A stretch of DNA of 64,000 nt from Archangium gephyra (GCF_001027285.1 NZ_CP011509.1:12114501-12178500); one strand, 5' to 3'. Positions 1 to 8,950 are shown, counted from the stretch's first letter. The notes: generated by a model from the sequence alone, not told the origin. Program-made: numbers and translations.

Positions 1-303
1 TTCCTCGAGGCGCTCGGCTACGAGGTGGACGTGGCCGAGCACGGTCAGCAGGCGCTCGAGCGGCTGCGGGGTGCGCCCCGGCCCGCGGTGATGGTGTTGG
101 ATTTGATGATGCCGGTGATGAGCGGCTGGGAGCTGATGCGCTACGTGCGCGAGGACCCGGCGCTGCGCTCGCTGCCGGTGGTGGTGGTGTCCGGCGCGGC
201 GGATGCCCACCCGCTGCCCGAGGGCATCCTCGGCGCCGTGAACAAGCCGGTGGACCTGGACGTGCTGCGCCACTTCCTGCGTGAGGCGACGCGGCGCTGT
301 TAG
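1..303 (+). CDS. Response regulator receiver domain protein (5' end missing)
   Basis: The reading frame is open from the left edge, so the start and the first acidic pair of the receiver fold lie outside the window. What is visible is the rest of a CheY-like domain: the phospho-acceptor aspartate in LDLMMP (visible residue 34), the Ser of VVVVSGA and the conserved Lys in NKPVD. The protein stops right after the last helix, so no output domain follows. It is either a stand-alone receiver or the C-terminal receiver of a larger hybrid protein. The stop overlaps by 4 nt the stop of the convergent gene at 300-539. Confidence 0.88.
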   Translation, partial: FLEALGYEVDVAEHGQQALERLRGAPRPAVMVLDLMMPVMSGWELMRYVREDPALRSLPVVVVSGAADAHPLPEGILGAVNKPVDLDVLRHFLREATRRC

Positions 304-539
304 CCGGGCGCGCCTGCCAGGTCGAGCATCTCCACCTGCTGCCGCTGCCGGTCCCACCGGTAGCTCACCTGGAAGCCGGAGGGCAGGCGCAACACCCCCA
401 CCTCCAGCCCACTGCGGGGGGGCGGCTGGGAGCCGGAGAGCCGCTGGGACAGCTCGCGCAGGACGCGCCCCCTCACGGTCGCGGAACAGCCCGACAGAAG
501 GCGCGCCACCTGCTGCGACAGTGTGAACTGGAGGGCCAT
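300..539 (-). CDS. Small hypothetical protein, weakly RelE/ParE-like
   Basis: A 79-residue ORF starting at ATG 539. The N-terminal half is helical (QQVARLLSGC, RVLRELSQRL). It ends in short strands, VGVLRLPSGFQVSYRWD then QQVEMLDLAG. This order of two helices followed by a sheet ending in a Tyr/Arg-containing strand resembles RelE/ParE-type proteins. I see no recognisable catalytic set and no adjacent antitoxin gene, so the resemblance is only suggestive. It converges on the receiver gene with overlapping stops. It may equally be a lineage-specific small protein of unknown role. Confidence 0.5.
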   Translation of the reverse strand: MALQFTLSQQVARLLSGCSATVRGRVLRELSQRLSGSQPPPRSGLEVGVLRLPSGFQVSYRWDRQRQQVEMLDLAGAPG

Positions 540-660
540 GCCCCTACGCTGGGCATAAGAACCTCAGACGGCAAGAAACGCCTCGGGCGCAGTGCCCCCG
601 CGAGCCGGAAATCTGTCACCTGGTGGGCACGCGCGTGTGGGGGGACCGGCGTGCATCCGC

Positions 661-3405
661 TCAGCGCAGCACCACCCGCCGTACCTCGCCCCGCGTCAGG
701 TCCACCCGGGCCAACCGGCCCGCGGTGTCGAAGAGCAGCAGCTCCGTGTCCAGGAAGCGCGCCGATACCGACGCGTCCCCCTCGAAGAGGAAGCGTGCGC
801 GCACCGTGCCCTCCCTTCGCTCGAGCAGCCACACCCGATCGCCCACCGGCGTGGGCTCCACCGCCACCATGGACGGCCCACCGAGCACCAGTCCCATCAA
901 CGCCGTCCAGGGCAGCAGCGGCGGCCGCACCGGAGGCGCCTTGTGGCCGTCCATCCACCGGATTTCATCCTCGTCGAGCGCCACCAGTTCCCCATCCGCC
1001 CTGAGCGAGAGGTGACGCAGGGACTCCAGCTTGCGAGGCATCACCTGGCGCGAGCGCAACGTGGGGTCCGGCAACGAGTAGGTCCAGCGCTCGAGCTCTC
1101 CCGCGGCGTTGAAGGTGACGAAGCTCAGCTCGGCCGCGCCCACCGCCACCTCCAGCACCCGCCCGCCCACCTGCGACACCCGCCACAGCGCCCGCGGCTC
1201 GGCGGCGAGCGCATCCACCGCCATCACCGTGTCCGCCGCGGCGAAGAACCACAGGTTTCCGTCGTACACAGGGGCGAAGGCGTCCACGCGCGTGTCGCAC
1301 CAGGGCTCGGCCCGACGCTGGGAGAGGTCCAGCCGGGAGAGGCGCTTCAGCTCCCCGCGCGGCGCGAGCGCCAGTGCCCGGTCCTCATGCACCGAGAGCA
1401 CCAGCGAGAAGGCGGGCACGTCGAAGTGCGCCACGCACCGGCCATCGCTCGTGACGAGCCGCGCCCCCGCCTCGCCGAGCGCCACCAGCAGCCTGCCTCC
1501 GGACAGGGGCACCGCGTCGTGGATGGGCCAGGGGCCGCCCTCCGCCACGCCGAAGACGTGGGGCGCCGCATCCGCCGGGAAGCCCCCGCGCTCGGGCAAT
1601 GGCGGCAACGGGGGCAGGTCTGCCCGCAGCGCCGTGTCTCCCGTCAGCAGCACCAGGCGCTCCAGCTCGCGGGGCTTGAGGGGCAGGTGGCCCGCCGCCC
1701 GGTCCCGCAGCAGGGCGCGCACGGCGGGACGCAGCAGCACCAGGCCCGGCTCCGCCACCTTCTTCTCCCGCTCCACCTCGCGTGCCAGCGCCTCGGTGAA
1801 GGCCTGGCGTGCCGGAGCGCCCTCGGCGTCCTCCGACTCGAGCAGCGCGAGCGCCCGCGTCCGCACCCTGTCGAAGCGCTCGGGAAGCACCGACAGCATG
1901 CGCGCCAGCAGCCGCGCTCCCGAGACACCACCCGCCTCCACGCCCCGCTCGAGCCACGCGTGGGTGAGCCGCCGCGCGTCCTCCACCGGCCACACCACGT
2001 CCACCGCGTGCGCGTAGTCTCCCGACTGCGCGAGCACCTCGCCCCAGAGCACCCGCAGCACACGGGCCTCGGCCGGGTGCGAGCGCTCCAGCCGCAGCAC
2101 AGCGTCCGCGAAGGCTCCCGTGCGCCGGGCGAGGTCCACCGCGCGCGCCACGTCCTTGGCCAGCAACCATTGCCGCACCACCAGCCCCGGTGCCAGCTTG
2201 CGCCCCTCGGCCAGCTCCGCCGCCAGCCGGAGGCGGCCGTGCTTCTCCAGGAAGGAGACGGCCTCCGCGTCCTCGTGCAGCAACTCGGCGAGGACGAAGG
2301 CGGCCTCCTCGATGCGGCCCTCGCGCTCCAGCTTCCGGAAGGCCTCGCGGTAGCGCTCGCGCAGCGCATCGTAGACCTGCGCGCCGCCGCCGAAGATGCT
2401 GGCCGCTCCACCCTGACGCGGCTGGATGGCGAGCCGCTCCCGGGGGCCCGGCAGCCCGAGCGACACCCGCGCGTGCTCCGTCGGTGCACCCTTGTCCAAC
2501 GGGATGGCGTAACGGAGCGCCTCCTCGAGGTTGCCCTGCTCGAAGAGATCGAAGAGCCGCCGCACGTACTCCGCCTTGCGCTGGCCCAGCAACGGGCCCA
2601 GCGGCGTGGAGGTGGCGAGCCACTCGGCGAGCCGGGAGAACAAGCCTGGCCCCTGGGGAGGAGGCGGGGGCGTGGGAGGTGCCTTCCCGGTGCCCGCGCC
2701 CTCGCGCTCGTTCCACCAGGCCTTGAGCCTGTCGAGCAACGTCGCGCGCGCGGCGGGCCTCGCGTTCACGGTCGCCGTGCCCGGCCGCTGGGGCACCGCG
2801 CGCCACCAGGCCCGCAGCCGCTCGAGCAGTCCCGGAGCACGGGGGGGTTGGGGCACGGGCCGCCCCTCCAGACGCGCTCGCATCGCCTCGGCCTCGGGGG
2901 CGGGAGGTCCGACGCCGAAGCGGGCGCGCGAGGGCGCCTCGACAGGGACGAGCGTGGTGGCCACGGGCGGCGGTGGCGCCCCCAGGCCCTCCATGGGCAC
3001 CACGGCCCAGTGGGACACATCGAGCCACGCCGACACGTCCACCCGCCGCGAGGGCTCGAGGGGATACACCCGTGCCGTCCCCGCGCGCACCAGCACGGCG
3101 CTCCCCGTGGTGGGGGCGAGCCGCTCGCGCTCGGAAGGCGAGAGGGGCGCGGAGAGCAGCACACCGTCCTCCAGCGTGAAGGGCAGGCCCGGCGCCGTGG
3201 CGCACTCCATGCGGCACGGGGCCGGCAGCCGCAGCAGGAAGCCCCCTTCGAGCGCATACACGCCCGCGCCTGGCGTCCATGCGGACAGTACGCGCCGGCG
3301 CGCCTCGGCCTCGCCTGGCAGCACGGGATCGAACCAGAGCGCCACCGCCTCCACGGAGCCGCGGTGGACCTGGACGCGAGGCCGTGGTGCACGCGCGGTT
3401 CTCAT
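661..3405 (-). CDS. bpX6-like domain protein with C-terminal beta-propeller (MoxR-vWA-propeller ternary system)
   Basis: A 914-residue protein. I start it at ATG 3405, which overlaps the TGA of the upstream gene (ATGA), rather than at an in-frame ATG 285 nt further up inside that gene. The N-terminus (about 1-130: VHRGSVEAVALWFDP, RRRVLSAWTPGAGVY, APGLPF) matches my memory of the bpX6 domain of MoxR-vWA-beta-propeller ternary systems. A proline-rich linker and a helical, TPR-like middle (about 330-600) follow. The C-terminal third consists of repeated short strands of the type GGRLLVALGE and LVSSDG-like turns, as expected of a propeller. It has no signal peptide, so it is probably cytosolic. 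It is the last gene of the coupled set 5680-661. The function in the family is not established; a scaffold or sensor role for the ATPase/vWA pair is inferred. Confidence 0.75.
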   Translation of the reverse strand: MRTARAPRPRVQVHRGSVEAVALWFDPVLPGEAEARRRVLSAWTPGAGVYALEGGFLLRLPAPCRMECATAPGLPFTLEDGVLLSAPLSPSERERLAPTTGSAVLVRAGTARVYPLEPSRRVDVSAWLDVSHWAVVPMEGLGAPPPPVATTLVPVEAPSRARFGVGPPAPEAEAMRARLEGRPVPQPPRAPGLLERLRAWWRAVPQRPGTATVNARPAARATLLDRLKAWWNEREGAGTGKAPPTPPPPPQGPGLFSRLAEWLATSTPLGPLLGQRKAEYVRRLFDLFEQGNLEEALRYAIPLDKGAPTEHARVSLGLPGPRERLAIQPRQGGAASIFGGGAQVYDALRERYREAFRKLEREGRIEEAAFVLAELLHEDAEAVSFLEKHGRLRLAAELAEGRKLAPGLVVRQWLLAKDVARAVDLARRTGAFADAVLRLERSHPAEARVLRVLWGEVLAQSGDYAHAVDVVWPVEDARRLTHAWLERGVEAGGVSGARLLARMLSVLPERFDRVRTRALALLESEDAEGAPARQAFTEALAREVEREKKVAEPGLVLLRPAVRALLRDRAAGHLPLKPRELERLVLLTGDTALRADLPPLPPLPERGGFPADAAPHVFGVAEGGPWPIHDAVPLSGGRLLVALGEAGARLVTSDGRCVAHFDVPAFSLVLSVHEDRALALAPRGELKRLSRLDLSQRRAEPWCDTRVDAFAPVYDGNLWFFAAADTVMAVDALAAEPRALWRVSQVGGRVLEVAVGAAELSFVTFNAAGELERWTYSLPDPTLRSRQVMPRKLESLRHLSLRADGELVALDEDEIRWMDGHKAPPVRPPLLPWTALMGLVLGGPSMVAVEPTPVGDRVWLLERREGTVRARFLFEGDASVSARFLDTELLLFDTAGRLARVDLTRGEVRRVVLR

Positions 3406-5231
3406 GACGTTCCTCCCGGCGTGGAGCGGTAGACGAGGGCCCGGTGCTGGAAGCTCCAGGCGCAGACCTCGCCCTTCTCCGTCATCCAGGCCATCAGGGG
3501 CAGTGCGGGGCTGACCCCACTGGAGATGACGCGGGCCGACGCCGCCACCAGGAGCTCGGGGGCCCCGTCCCCGGTCACCCGGTAGAAGGTGCGCTGGTCC
3601 TCGCCGAGCACCACCAGGCCGGGCAGCGGCGTGTCCACCGGCCAGCAGCACAACCCCACCACGCGCAGGCCGGGGGCGATGGACACCCACTCCCCCTTCT
3701 GCTCATCGCGAGAGTCCCGCGTCACCCACCACTGGCCCGGCTTGTGGCGGATCGCGAGCGGAAGCCCGGGAGTTTGCCGGGAGGAATCCCTCGCATGGCC
3801 GAAGTACGCCTCTCCAGTCCCCTCGACGGGCAGCGTCTGCGTCCATCCATCGAACAGCGTGGGCGCGATACACCCGGCCCGCGGCGCCGACGTGGCCCGG
3901 TCCTCCTCCCGGTCCCGGTCCACGAAGAAGAGACCGCCGCGGCGCTCGAGGAGCGCGCTCACTCCATGTTGGAGCGGCGAGACGAGGCGCTCGCCCGAGG
4001 CGAGCTGCTGGAGCGAGCGCGCGGAGTCCAGCACGAGGGGCACCTCGCGGCCCTCACGCATCATGGACAGGGCCAGCAGCGGGGGCCCGCGGACCAGCGA
4101 GGAGCGCAGCGTCTCGGGCAGGGCGCTCAGGAGAATGGTCAAGTCGCGGCCCGTGGAGTGCCCGCGCAGAGGGCCATGCACGCACAGCACGCGCTTTTCC
4201 CAGTGCCACGTCACCACGAGCAACCCGCCGGAGCGGCGCCAGCCCAGGGCCACCACCCGCTCGCCGGGGGGAGGATGGAAGCGCTTGGGCCTGGGCACCG
4301 TGTCGCGCGGGGACTGAGGCAGCACCTGCGCCGAGGCGGCGCCGTTCGCATGCGTCATCAGCAGCCGCAAGCCATCCGCGGAGAAGTGGATGGACTGCAC
4401 GGGGCTGGTGCGGGTGTCCCGCACGGGAGCGGCGACGGCGGTGACGAAGGGGTCGCGCAGCAGCCGCACGCACTGGGGCGCGGGAGGCAGTTCCAGCACC
4501 ACCTGACGCGGCGGCCGGGACGCGGGCCGCACCTCCACGGAGAGCTGCCGGGCACCGGGCGCCACCACCTCGTCCACGGCCACGAGGGACAGGCCCTCGG
4601 CCCCCTGCAACCGCGCCAGCCGCGCACTGCCCACCAGCCACACGTCCTCGGGGGCGCGCCCCAACTCGAGCGCCTCGCGCCACGCGGTGAGCTGCGCCGG
4701 CAGTGGAGGCGCGGCGGTGCCGGCCTTCAACCACTGGCCGATTGCGGCCGCGTCGACGGTGGAGAAGGGTTGCTTCCGGGGAGGGGACTGGAGCACGCCC
4801 CAGGCGAAGGCCGCGCCCACGGACTCGGCGCGCCGGGCGAGCGCCACCAGCAGGGCCATGTGCGCGATGCGGGGCGCGCCGAGCTGATCCGGCCCGGCGT
4901 CCAGCAGGGCCACGGTGCGGCGGCCCCCCTGGGGCTGGCGGAAGGCGGGACGGAGGAAGGCCTGCTCGCCGAAGGCCGCGCGGCGAACGAACTCGTCCGG
5001 GGCCTCCAGGGCCATCAACCACTCGCTCATGAGCAGCCGCTCGGGGGAGCCGCGGCGGGTGAGGCCGTCGTAGCCCTGGGGCTCACCGCCCGTCATCTCG
5101 TTGCGCGCGCGCATGGGGCCGAGCGCCGCGGCCAGCCGCGCCACGTGGGCGCCCAGGCTGAGCGCCAGGTCTTCTGGAAAGAGGGACAGCTGCGCGGCCC
5201 AGGGACGCAGAGACTCGGGCAGGCCGCTCAT
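3402..5231 (-). CDS. vWA-like plus beta-propeller protein of the ternary system
   Basis: A 609-residue protein starting at ATG 5231, which overlaps the stop of the bpX5-like gene. Residues about 60-160 look like a von Willebrand A-type fold: helix RLLMSEWLMALE, then strand RRTVALLDAGPDQLG, then MALLVALARRAESVGA and a strand ending WGVLQ. The metal-site motif DxSxS is replaced by D111-A-G-P-D115, so a classical MIDAS is not intact. From about residue 260 repeated strands (SIHFSADGLRLLMTH, VVALGWRRSGGLLVVTW) indicate a beta-propeller. Both ends are coupled to neighbours by ATGA overlaps, so the three proteins are probably made in equal amounts and work together with the MoxR ATPase at 8951-10111. 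Confidence 0.75.
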   Translation of the reverse strand: MSGLPESLRPWAAQLSLFPEDLALSLGAHVARLAAALGPMRARNEMTGGEPQGYDGLTRRGSPERLLMSEWLMALEAPDEFVRRAAFGEQAFLRPAFRQPQGGRRTVALLDAGPDQLGAPRIAHMALLVALARRAESVGAAFAWGVLQSPPRKQPFSTVDAAAIGQWLKAGTAAPPLPAQLTAWREALELGRAPEDVWLVGSARLARLQGAEGLSLVAVDEVVAPGARQLSVEVRPASRPPRQVVLELPPAPQCVRLLRDPFVTAVAAPVRDTRTSPVQSIHFSADGLRLLMTHANGAASAQVLPQSPRDTVPRPKRFHPPPGERVVALGWRRSGGLLVVTWHWEKRVLCVHGPLRGHSTGRDLTILLSALPETLRSSLVRGPPLLALSMMREGREVPLVLDSARSLQQLASGERLVSPLQHGVSALLERRGGLFFVDRDREEDRATSAPRAGCIAPTLFDGWTQTLPVEGTGEAYFGHARDSSRQTPGLPLAIRHKPGQWWVTRDSRDEQKGEWVSIAPGLRVVGLCCWPVDTPLPGLVVLGEDQRTFYRVTGDGAPELLVAASARVISSGVSPALPLMAWMTEKGEVCAWSFQHRALVYRSTPGGTS

Positions 5232-5680
5232 GCACCCTCCTGCGTCGCGAGCCAGGCGCGCACGGTGTCACGGGAGACGGGGCGCGCGGCACCCACGGGC
5301 ACGAGGTGCGCGGTGCGGGGCAGCACGGCGAGCGGAGTGCCCGTCTGGGCTCGGGCGACGAGCGCGCGCTCGAGCAGCGCGGGGGCCACATCTGGAGCGA
5401 GCGTGCACGGCAGCAGCAGCGCGGGGGCGGCCGCGTCGCGCCCGAGGTAGACGACGCCCTCCACCCACGGCAGGGACTCGGTGTCGCCCAGCAGCACCAG
5501 CACACCGGGTCCGGCTACGCCGCTCCACCGGGCGAGCTCGGTGTCCTCGGCGGACAGCACCCTCCGCGCGAGCGCGAGCGCCACCGGCCCCACGCCCGCC
5601 ACCGCGAGCGCGGGCAGCGGCGAGGTCCGGGGACTCCAGGAGGGAGAGAAGCGCGGGTCTGGGCTCGACGGGCTCACCAC
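5228..5680 (-). CDS. bpX5-like domain protein (ternary system)
   Basis: A 150-residue protein with a GTG start at 5680 (a second GTG follows directly). A GAGGTAGG-like ribosome site lies upstream. The motifs LLGDTESLPWVEGVVYLG and AAPALLLPCTLAPD match what I remember of the bpX5 domain of MoxR-vWA-propeller systems, which pairs with bpX6 proteins. It has no signal peptide or membrane segment. It is the first gene of the tightly coupled trio and lies 39 nt downstream of an immunity-type gene, so transcription from the cassette at 7542-5720 may run into it. Confidence 0.7.
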   Translation of the reverse strand: MVSPSSPDPRFSPSWSPRTSPLPALAVAGVGPVALALARRVLSAEDTELARWSGVAGPGVLVLLGDTESLPWVEGVVYLGRDAAAPALLLPCTLAPDVAPALLERALVARAQTGTPLAVLPRTAHLVPVGAARPVSRDTVRAWLATQEGA

Positions 5681-5719
5681 GAGGCGGAGCCTACCTCATG
5701 GCGCCCTGGACGCGGACCG

Positions 5720-6622
5720 TCACTCCAGGAAGCGGCGGTCCCAGTGCAGCAGTTCCTCGGGGACCTTGTGGCCGAACATGGACTTCCGCCGGTAGAGGAC
5801 GGGCTCGAGAACCCGGGCGAGCGCACGGTGCGGGGCAAGGCTCTGGCCCGCCTCCCCCTCCCCCACTTCTGGCCGCTCTCCCAGGGTGATGAGCACCCGG
5901 TCTCCACTCATCTCCTGGAGGGAAATGCCCGGGAGGGCCAGACGCTCGCGAAGACCGGACACACCACCGAGTTCGCCGAGCACCGGCTGCCCGAGGAAAT
6001 TCATCCAGTGCACACCTTCCACCCGGGTACCCACGTACATGGTGGCCCCGCTCGAAGTCAGATGCACACCCGGGTAGCGCGAGCGGATGAGCTCAAGGGC
6101 CGCGACCTCATGGAGAAGGGACGAACAGAGGACGAAGTCCGCGTACCCCGAGGAGAAGGGAAGCTCAGCCGCCAGCTCACAGGCGAGCGCATGAACGTGC
6201 TCCGGCCCCCGCTCTTCCAGGTACGCCGTGGGCAGGCGCAGGTACAGAACACAGACGTCATCCTTCCGCTCGGGCCAGGGCAGAGGGACAGGGGACAGCC
6301 CCCGATAGTCCACGAGGAGGTCATCCACTCCAGGGTCTTCGCCCTCCAACCTCAAGGAGCCGCTCCCGCCGGGCTCCGCCTCCAGGGTTTTCCGGCGGGT
6401 TCTGTCCCACGAAGCCTCATCGAGCGGCTCAGCCTGCCCGTCCCCCGTGTCGTTCCAGATGAACTGATACGGCTTTACCCTTTCCCGAAAGAGTTCCACG
6501 GCACGAATGACCGCGGAGGCGATCCGCTCATTGGGATGAGGCATGTAGAAACACATGAGCAAGGCATCGCCTGCGCTCAGTCCTCCACGCTCATCGTGGT
6601 ACCGCAATCTCGGGTAGCGCAT
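5720..6622 (-). CDS. DUF3396/TsiV-like immunity protein (cassette 1)
   Basis: A 300-residue cytosolic-type protein. The family is recognised from the C-terminal block RVEGVHWMNFLGQPVLGELG followed by an LRERL helix, typical of DUF3396 proteins, which are known as immunity partners of VRR-NUC/PD-(D/E)xK effectors. The same block occurs as RVDGVHWLNFLAQPVLGQLG in the protein at 41718-42770, so the two are paralogues. It begins 14 nt after the nuclease-lipoprotein gene at 6637-7542, the usual toxin-then-immunity order. Its job is presumably to neutralise that protein in the producer and its siblings; this is inferred from context. Confidence 0.8.
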   Translation of the reverse strand: MRYPRLRYHDERGGLSAGDALLMCFYMPHPNERIASAVIRAVELFRERVKPYQFIWNDTGDGQAEPLDEASWDRTRRKTLEAEPGGSGSLRLEGEDPGVDDLLVDYRGLSPVPLPWPERKDDVCVLYLRLPTAYLEERGPEHVHALACELAAELPFSSGYADFVLCSSLLHEVAALELIRSRYPGVHLTSSGATMYVGTRVEGVHWMNFLGQPVLGELGGVSGLRERLALPGISLQEMSGDRVLITLGERPEVGEGEAGQSLAPHRALARVLEPVLYRRKSMFGHKVPEELLHWDRRFLE

Positions 6623-6636
6623 GACGGCCTCTCGCT

Positions 6637-7542
6637 CTACTGCCTCTTCGGTATGGATACCCCACCTCGAGGGGAAACGAGCAAGGGCTGCACCTTGAGG
6701 GCAGATTCATAGAGATCACCCTGCAACCAATCTCTCCAGTAATCCCCTTGCCCGTACGTTTCCCATTTCGCACTGTTGCTCCCCGGGCACGGGAACTTGA
6801 GATCGTACGCATGGATGACGACGCCGTTCGCGTCCAGCAGGACGATGTCCGGCTCGATGGTTCCGCGCAGACCCGACCAGCCCTCCCGCTCCACGATCTG
6901 GCTCATCATGTCCCCGGGCATGTGCCGCCACTCTCCCGTTTGCGGATCGACGTAGAAGCGCGGGTGGAGCAGGTACTTCTCCTTCCACAACTTATCCAAC
7001 GCCTTCCGCAGACACGGCCAGGCCGTCTCGTGCTTGAAGAGCCCCAGGTAGGCGGCCCACGTCGTGCGCTCCCCCACCTTCACCTCCTGGCACTGCTCCC
7101 GCGTCGGGCTCTTCCCCTCGAAGTGGTAGTCATTGACCTCCTGCTCCGCCCGGCGCACACACCGCACGATCTCCTCTTCGACCTTCTTGAGCAGATCCGC
7201 CGCCAGCGCCACACCCCGGCGCTCGGCGGAGCCGATGTGCACGGCCGTCACCATCGCTCCCGCCGTACCCGTGGCAATGACCTTGACCGCCAGCGAGGGA
7301 GCGCGCCCCACCGTCCCTGCGGCCTCCTCCACGACCCGCGCCAGCTCGGACGAGCCTGTGCAGCGCTCCCACTGACCGGGATTCTTCTTGAGACAGCACT
7401 CCGGGGTCAGGTCCCGTGGGCCGCACTCCACCCCGAGCGAAGCCTCATCCGACTCCGACAGACACCCCGCCTGGAGCACGGCCAGGAGCACCAGCAGCCG
7501 CACGGACCCACTTCTTGCGGTATGAAGTGTGGGGGCTACCAT
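6637..7542 (-). CDS. Lipoprotein with PD-(D/E)xK nuclease-like C-terminus, SitA-like toxin candidate (cassette 1)
   Basis: About 301 residues from ATG 7542. A shorter GTG start at 7503 gives a compact signal MRLLVLLAVLQAGC and is also plausible. The signal ends in LQAGC, a lipobox with Leu at -4, so lipidation at Cys27 is likely but not canonical. The C-terminus has EPDIV (Asp232), a strand, then YDLK (Asp247, Lys249), the spacing of a PD-(D/E)xK nuclease core. It is preceded by a Cys-rich block and KHETAWPCLRKAL. The protein at 40897-41718 shares the same features. A lipoprotein with a nuclease end followed by an immunity gene matches the SitA design of myxobacterial outer-membrane-exchange toxins. 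No biochemical evidence is visible. Confidence 0.7.
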   Translation of the reverse strand: MVAPTLHTARSGSVRLLVLLAVLQAGCLSESDEASLGVECGPRDLTPECCLKKNPGQWERCTGSSELARVVEEAAGTVGRAPSLAVKVIATGTAGAMVTAVHIGSAERRGVALAADLLKKVEEEIVRCVRRAEQEVNDYHFEGKSPTREQCQEVKVGERTTWAAYLGLFKHETAWPCLRKALDKLWKEKYLLHPRFYVDPQTGEWRHMPGDMMSQIVEREGWSGLRGTIEPDIVLLDANGVVIHAYDLKFPCPGSNSAKWETYGQGDYWRDWLQGDLYESALKVQPLLVSPRGGVSIPKRQ

Positions 7543-7552
7543 GGAGGTCACC

Positions 7553-8932
7553 ATGACGAAGCACGAGGACGGCGGAGCGGAGCCCGGGAGCGAACAGCCC
7601 TCCATGGTAGCGAAAGGGGCAGGCAATCGCTGGTCTCGCCGCCGTCTGTTGCTGGGGGCCCTGGGGCTGGTGTCCGCCGCGGCAGTCGGCAGCCAGCTCG
7701 CCCTGGATGGGTTCCATACGGAAGAAAAGGTGAGCGCGGACGAGAACCCCTGGGAGGCGCTGTCGCAGCAGCGCATCTGGCTGTGTTTCGCCGGCTACCG
7801 GGGTGCGTACTCATTCCTGAACCATCTGCTCCAGCCCCCCCTCTACAGGACGAATGCACCTGCCCGGTTGATGCGGGCCTGTCTCTACCTGGAGCACGGC
7901 TCGCTGGAGGCGATGCGGCGTGACCTGCGGCGGCCCGAGGTGAAGCACACGCCGGAGGCGGCCCTGTTGCTGGCGCTCGCCGAGCGCCGCTCCCAGTCCC
8001 CCGATTGGCGGCATGCCTTCTTCGAGTCCTGGAATGCGCTCGGGCGTCCGGATTTCAGCAAGAGTCCCCTGCTTCCCGAGCCCCTGGAGGATACGGATCC
8101 CCTCCTCGTGGTGCAGGACGAGAAGCTGCCGTTCAAGGGTCCCCAGGGATTGCCACTGCTGACCGTCATCCCAGAGCAAGACGGCTTCCTGGACTGGGGG
8201 CCCGGCGAGGTGCGTGCCAGCGACTCCGTGCCCCTGCTCATGGCCCTGCGCGAGCGGCTGGTACTGCTCGGAGCGGAGTCACCGGCGCGCCAGCAACTGC
8301 TGCCCGAGGCGGAAGCGCGGCTCACTCAGCTCACCGGCTCCACGCCCTCCACCCTCCAACTGGCCCTGCGCGCCTTCCTCGCGGAGCGTCCCCCCGAGGC
8401 GCCCTTCCAACACCGCGACCTGGAGGCCCTCGAGCCGCTCGTCTCCCTGGAATGGAAGCAACCCGCCAGCGAGCTCTTCTTCCAGGAGATGCGGGAGGCC
8501 CTGAAGGACGTGTTGCTGCTGCCCGGCCACCATGCCTTCCTGCTGGCCACGTGGGCCCAGGGCGTGTCGGTGGGCAAGGAGCTGCAGCGGCGCGCGCGGG
8601 CCAGCGCGGCCCACCTCAACGAGAACGAGCGGCGGTGGATGGGGCGGCTGCTGTGGGAGGTGGGCGCCCGCCTGCGCGAGCAGCACTCGCGCCTGGAGCT
8701 GGAGAGGGCGCTGCTGCTGCAGGTGTACGGCTCCGAGCTGACGGGGCACAGCCCGACGCGGATGGAGAGCATCGACCTGTGGGTGGATCTGGGCAGGTGG
8801 GAGGAGGCGCTGAAGCGCTCGGGCTTCAAGCGCTGGCCCCTGGCCTCACTGCACGAGGAGTCCTGCGCCCTCCGGATGCGCGACGAGCACACCTGGCTGA
8901 AGGCCTTCGCGGGAAAGAACGCGCTGCCCTGA
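7553..8932 (+). CDS. Hypothetical Tat-signal protein, helical
   Basis: A 459-residue protein. I chose ATG 7553 because GGAGGT lies 5 nt upstream. In-frame starts at 7529, 7541 and 7604 also exist. Residues about 27-50 carry a twin-arginine-type signal (WSRRRLLLGALGLVSAAAVG), so export in a folded state is predicted. The remainder is mostly amphipathic helices rich in Leu, Arg and Glu, with no motif I recognise. It diverges from the nuclease-lipoprotein gene with only about 10 nt between start codons, so the promoters must overlap the coding regions. It converges on the MoxR gene. It sits between the MoxR gene and the rest of the ternary system; a functional link is unproven. Confidence 0.75.
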   Translation: MTKHEDGGAEPGSEQPSMVAKGAGNRWSRRRLLLGALGLVSAAAVGSQLALDGFHTEEKVSADENPWEALSQQRIWLCFAGYRGAYSFLNHLLQPPLYRTNAPARLMRACLYLEHGSLEAMRRDLRRPEVKHTPEAALLLALAERRSQSPDWRHAFFESWNALGRPDFSKSPLLPEPLEDTDPLLVVQDEKLPFKGPQGLPLLTVIPEQDGFLDWGPGEVRASDSVPLLMALRERLVLLGAESPARQQLLPEAEARLTQLTGSTPSTLQLALRAFLAERPPEAPFQHRDLEALEPLVSLEWKQPASELFFQEMREALKDVLLLPGHHAFLLATWAQGVSVGKELQRRARASAAHLNENERRWMGRLLWEVGARLREQHSRLELERALLLQVYGSELTGHSPTRMESIDLWVDLGRWEEALKRSGFKRWPLASLHEESCALRMRDEHTWLKAFAGKNALP

Positions 8933-8950
8933 AGCCACCCGCGTGAGCCG

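Noticed and set aside
592..3432. A 946-codon open frame on the plus strand
   Set aside because: It is antisense to the bpX6/propeller gene. Long antisense frames are expected at this GC content. It is rich in His, Arg, Gln and Pro, with no family motif.
3444..5450. A long plus-strand open frame
   Set aside because: Antisense to the vWA/propeller gene with shadow composition (His/Gly/Arg-rich), no domain and no ribosome site.
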